A DNA stretch of 19,066 bases from Diplocarpon mali (lineage: Eukaryota; Ascomycota; Leotiomycetes; Helotiales; Drepanopezizaceae), in assembly GCA_024741835.1 (NCBI GenBank), contig JAENRP010000553.1, forward strand, positions 1 to 19,066, given 5' to 3'. The first letter of the stretch is position 1. Each line of letters opens with the position of its first letter. The notes below the pieces were generated by a model. It saw nothing but the letters and a program-made list of their open reading frames with translations. It had not been told where the DNA came from and did no database searches. The translations under genes were made by a program, and so were the position numbers. Of this stretch, positions 18,541 to 19,066 are shown piece after piece.

Positions 18541-18780
18541 TATAACAAAGAGGTTCTCTAATAGTGAACTTGATAGTAAACTAGAAGAGGGTACAAAGAA
18601 GTATAAGGTGCAAACGACGATGTTAAGTGTCTTATGTCTTGATTTATAAGAGCTCTCTAACTACGAGCTATTTAACAAGGGCTGCCACTAAGTCATATGG
18701 CAAGTCATATGATATATCATATATATGATATATCATATGACAGATCATATGATAAATATATGACGGGCATTCCTGCAATA
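18541..18780 (-). repeat. Element C right (5') LTR, about 240 bp
   Basis: The end at 18780 (CCTGCAATA) is supported by the 33-bp match to the window start and by the same CAATA end seen in A and B. The start at 18541 (TATAACAAAG, presumably TG changed to TA) is set by the adjoining GGTTATAAGCC candidate primer-binding site shared with A. A competing start is TGTTAAG at 18621. It contains a perfect 38-bp palindrome at 18704-18741. The left partner is cut off by the window, so the length is not confirmed. Confidence 0.55.
18704..18741. repeat. 38-bp perfect palindrome in element C LTR
   Basis: The sequence from GTCATATG to CATATGAC is its own reverse complement over all 38 bases, with the dyad centre between 18722 and 18723. 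Related TCATATG words flank it at 18693 and 18745. It could extrude as a cruciform or form a long hairpin in RNA. Confidence 0.9.
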
Positions 18781-19066
18781 GAATAGATACGATATATATA
18801 AATACGGTTTTTATAAAGGTAAGAATTTATACCTTTAAAGAGGGAGCTACTTATCCTATATTTTGAATATAAATAGATACTTTTTCTCTTTTCTCTTTTA
18901 AAGGTAGTATAAGTGTAAGAATATATATTTATGGTCTATATAATAGCATATTAGGATATTAAGAGTATATACGTTATATATAGATACGGTTTTTATAAAG
19001 ACAAGAGTTTATACCTTTAAGCAAGGAGGTAGCTACTTATCCTATATTATAAATATAAATAGATAC
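18781..19066. repeat. Sequence flanking element C with two ~94-bp direct repeats
   Basis: About 18787-18880 and 18969-19066 (window end) are imperfect direct repeats. Both contain ATACGGTTTTTATAAAG, then TTTATACCTTTAA, AGCTACTTATCCTATATT and an end in AAATAGATAC, with a 4-bp indel. They are 182-186 bp apart. If C ends at 18780, GAATA at 18781-18785 should be its target duplication; its partner is outside the window. The repeat may be an AT-rich satellite or another transposon fragment. No gene is visible. Confidence 0.6.

Larger units (their letters stand above)
1..18780 (-). mobile_element. Element C: outer Ty1/copia LTR retrotransposon, split by element A
   Basis: This is the oldest layer of the stack. 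It carries a minus-strand gag-pol relic running from ATG 18145 to 14217 and resuming at 833 to a stop at 306-308. The right LTR ends at 18780 in CAATA, and the last ~33 bp of the left LTR form the window start. Domain order is gag, protease, integrase, RT, RNase H, which is the copia order. Taking out A plus one GTATA copy (13388 bp) restores one continuous frame of about 1484 codons. The ordering and strand are directly visible; the exact right-LTR start is an inference. Its left LTR start and target duplication lie outside the window. Confidence 0.9.

Noticed and set aside
1..19066. Gypsy-type (Ty3) elements or LINEs
   Set aside because: In all three relics integrase precedes RT and RNase H, and LTRs with 5-bp duplications are present for A and B. 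This is the Ty1/copia arrangement.
1..19066. tRNA or rRNA genes, host protein genes
   Set aside because: No cloverleaf-like or conserved rRNA stretch and no intact coding frame was seen; the long frames are all explained by the three transposons.

Overview
This window is one stack of three nested, mutation-riddled LTR retrotransposons of the Ty1/copia order (domain order gag - protease - integrase - RT - RNase H). No intact gene is visible. Decay is almost purely by C-to-T and G-to-A transitions, mostly at CpA/TpG, turning Gln and Trp codons into TAA/TAG. This is the signature of repeat-induced point mutation (RIP), so the likely source is a filamentous ascomycete (Pezizomycotina), in an AT-rich, gene-poor, probably heterochromatic compartment. 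I cannot name the species.

Layout from outside in. Element C (minus strand) runs from the window start, which holds only the last ~33 bp of its left LTR, to 18780. Its gag-pol relic starts at ATG 18145, is broken at 14217/833, and ends at 306. Element A (plus strand, 834-14216) lies inside C's RT-RNase H junction. It has 195-bp LTRs at 834-1028 and 14022-14216 and a 5-bp target duplication GTATA (829-833, 14217-14221). A is itself broken between protease and GAG-pre-integrase by element B (minus strand, 2693-9884). B has 172-bp LTRs at 2693-2864 and 9713-9884 and the target duplication GGTTA (2688-2692, 9885-9889). Removing B rejoins A's frame, and removing A rejoins C's frame. The insertion order is therefore C, then A, then B. 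Only 18781-19066 lies outside C; it carries two ~94-bp direct repeats.

The most unusual content is a short imperfect palindromic repeat (23-bp core, starting ACTCYTARGCY and ending GCAAGT). It recurs in A and C but not clearly in B. Inside coding relics the copies sit in linkers between conserved domains and are spaced by 39 or 48 bp (one gap of 90), always a multiple of 3. In A's 3' UTR the spacing is 61 and 66 bp and is not codon-phased throughout. The repeat reads without stops in either orientation, apart from RIP-made stops. It behaves like an in-frame, protein-tolerated palindromic element, comparable in principle to the Rickettsia palindromic elements. A second oddity is a plus-strand accessory ORF relic (about 3153-4188) with a Cys/His motif, convergent with B's gag-pol.

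All three reverse transcriptases have lost catalytic aspartates by G-to-A change (YINN in A and B, YIND in C), so none of these copies is autonomous.
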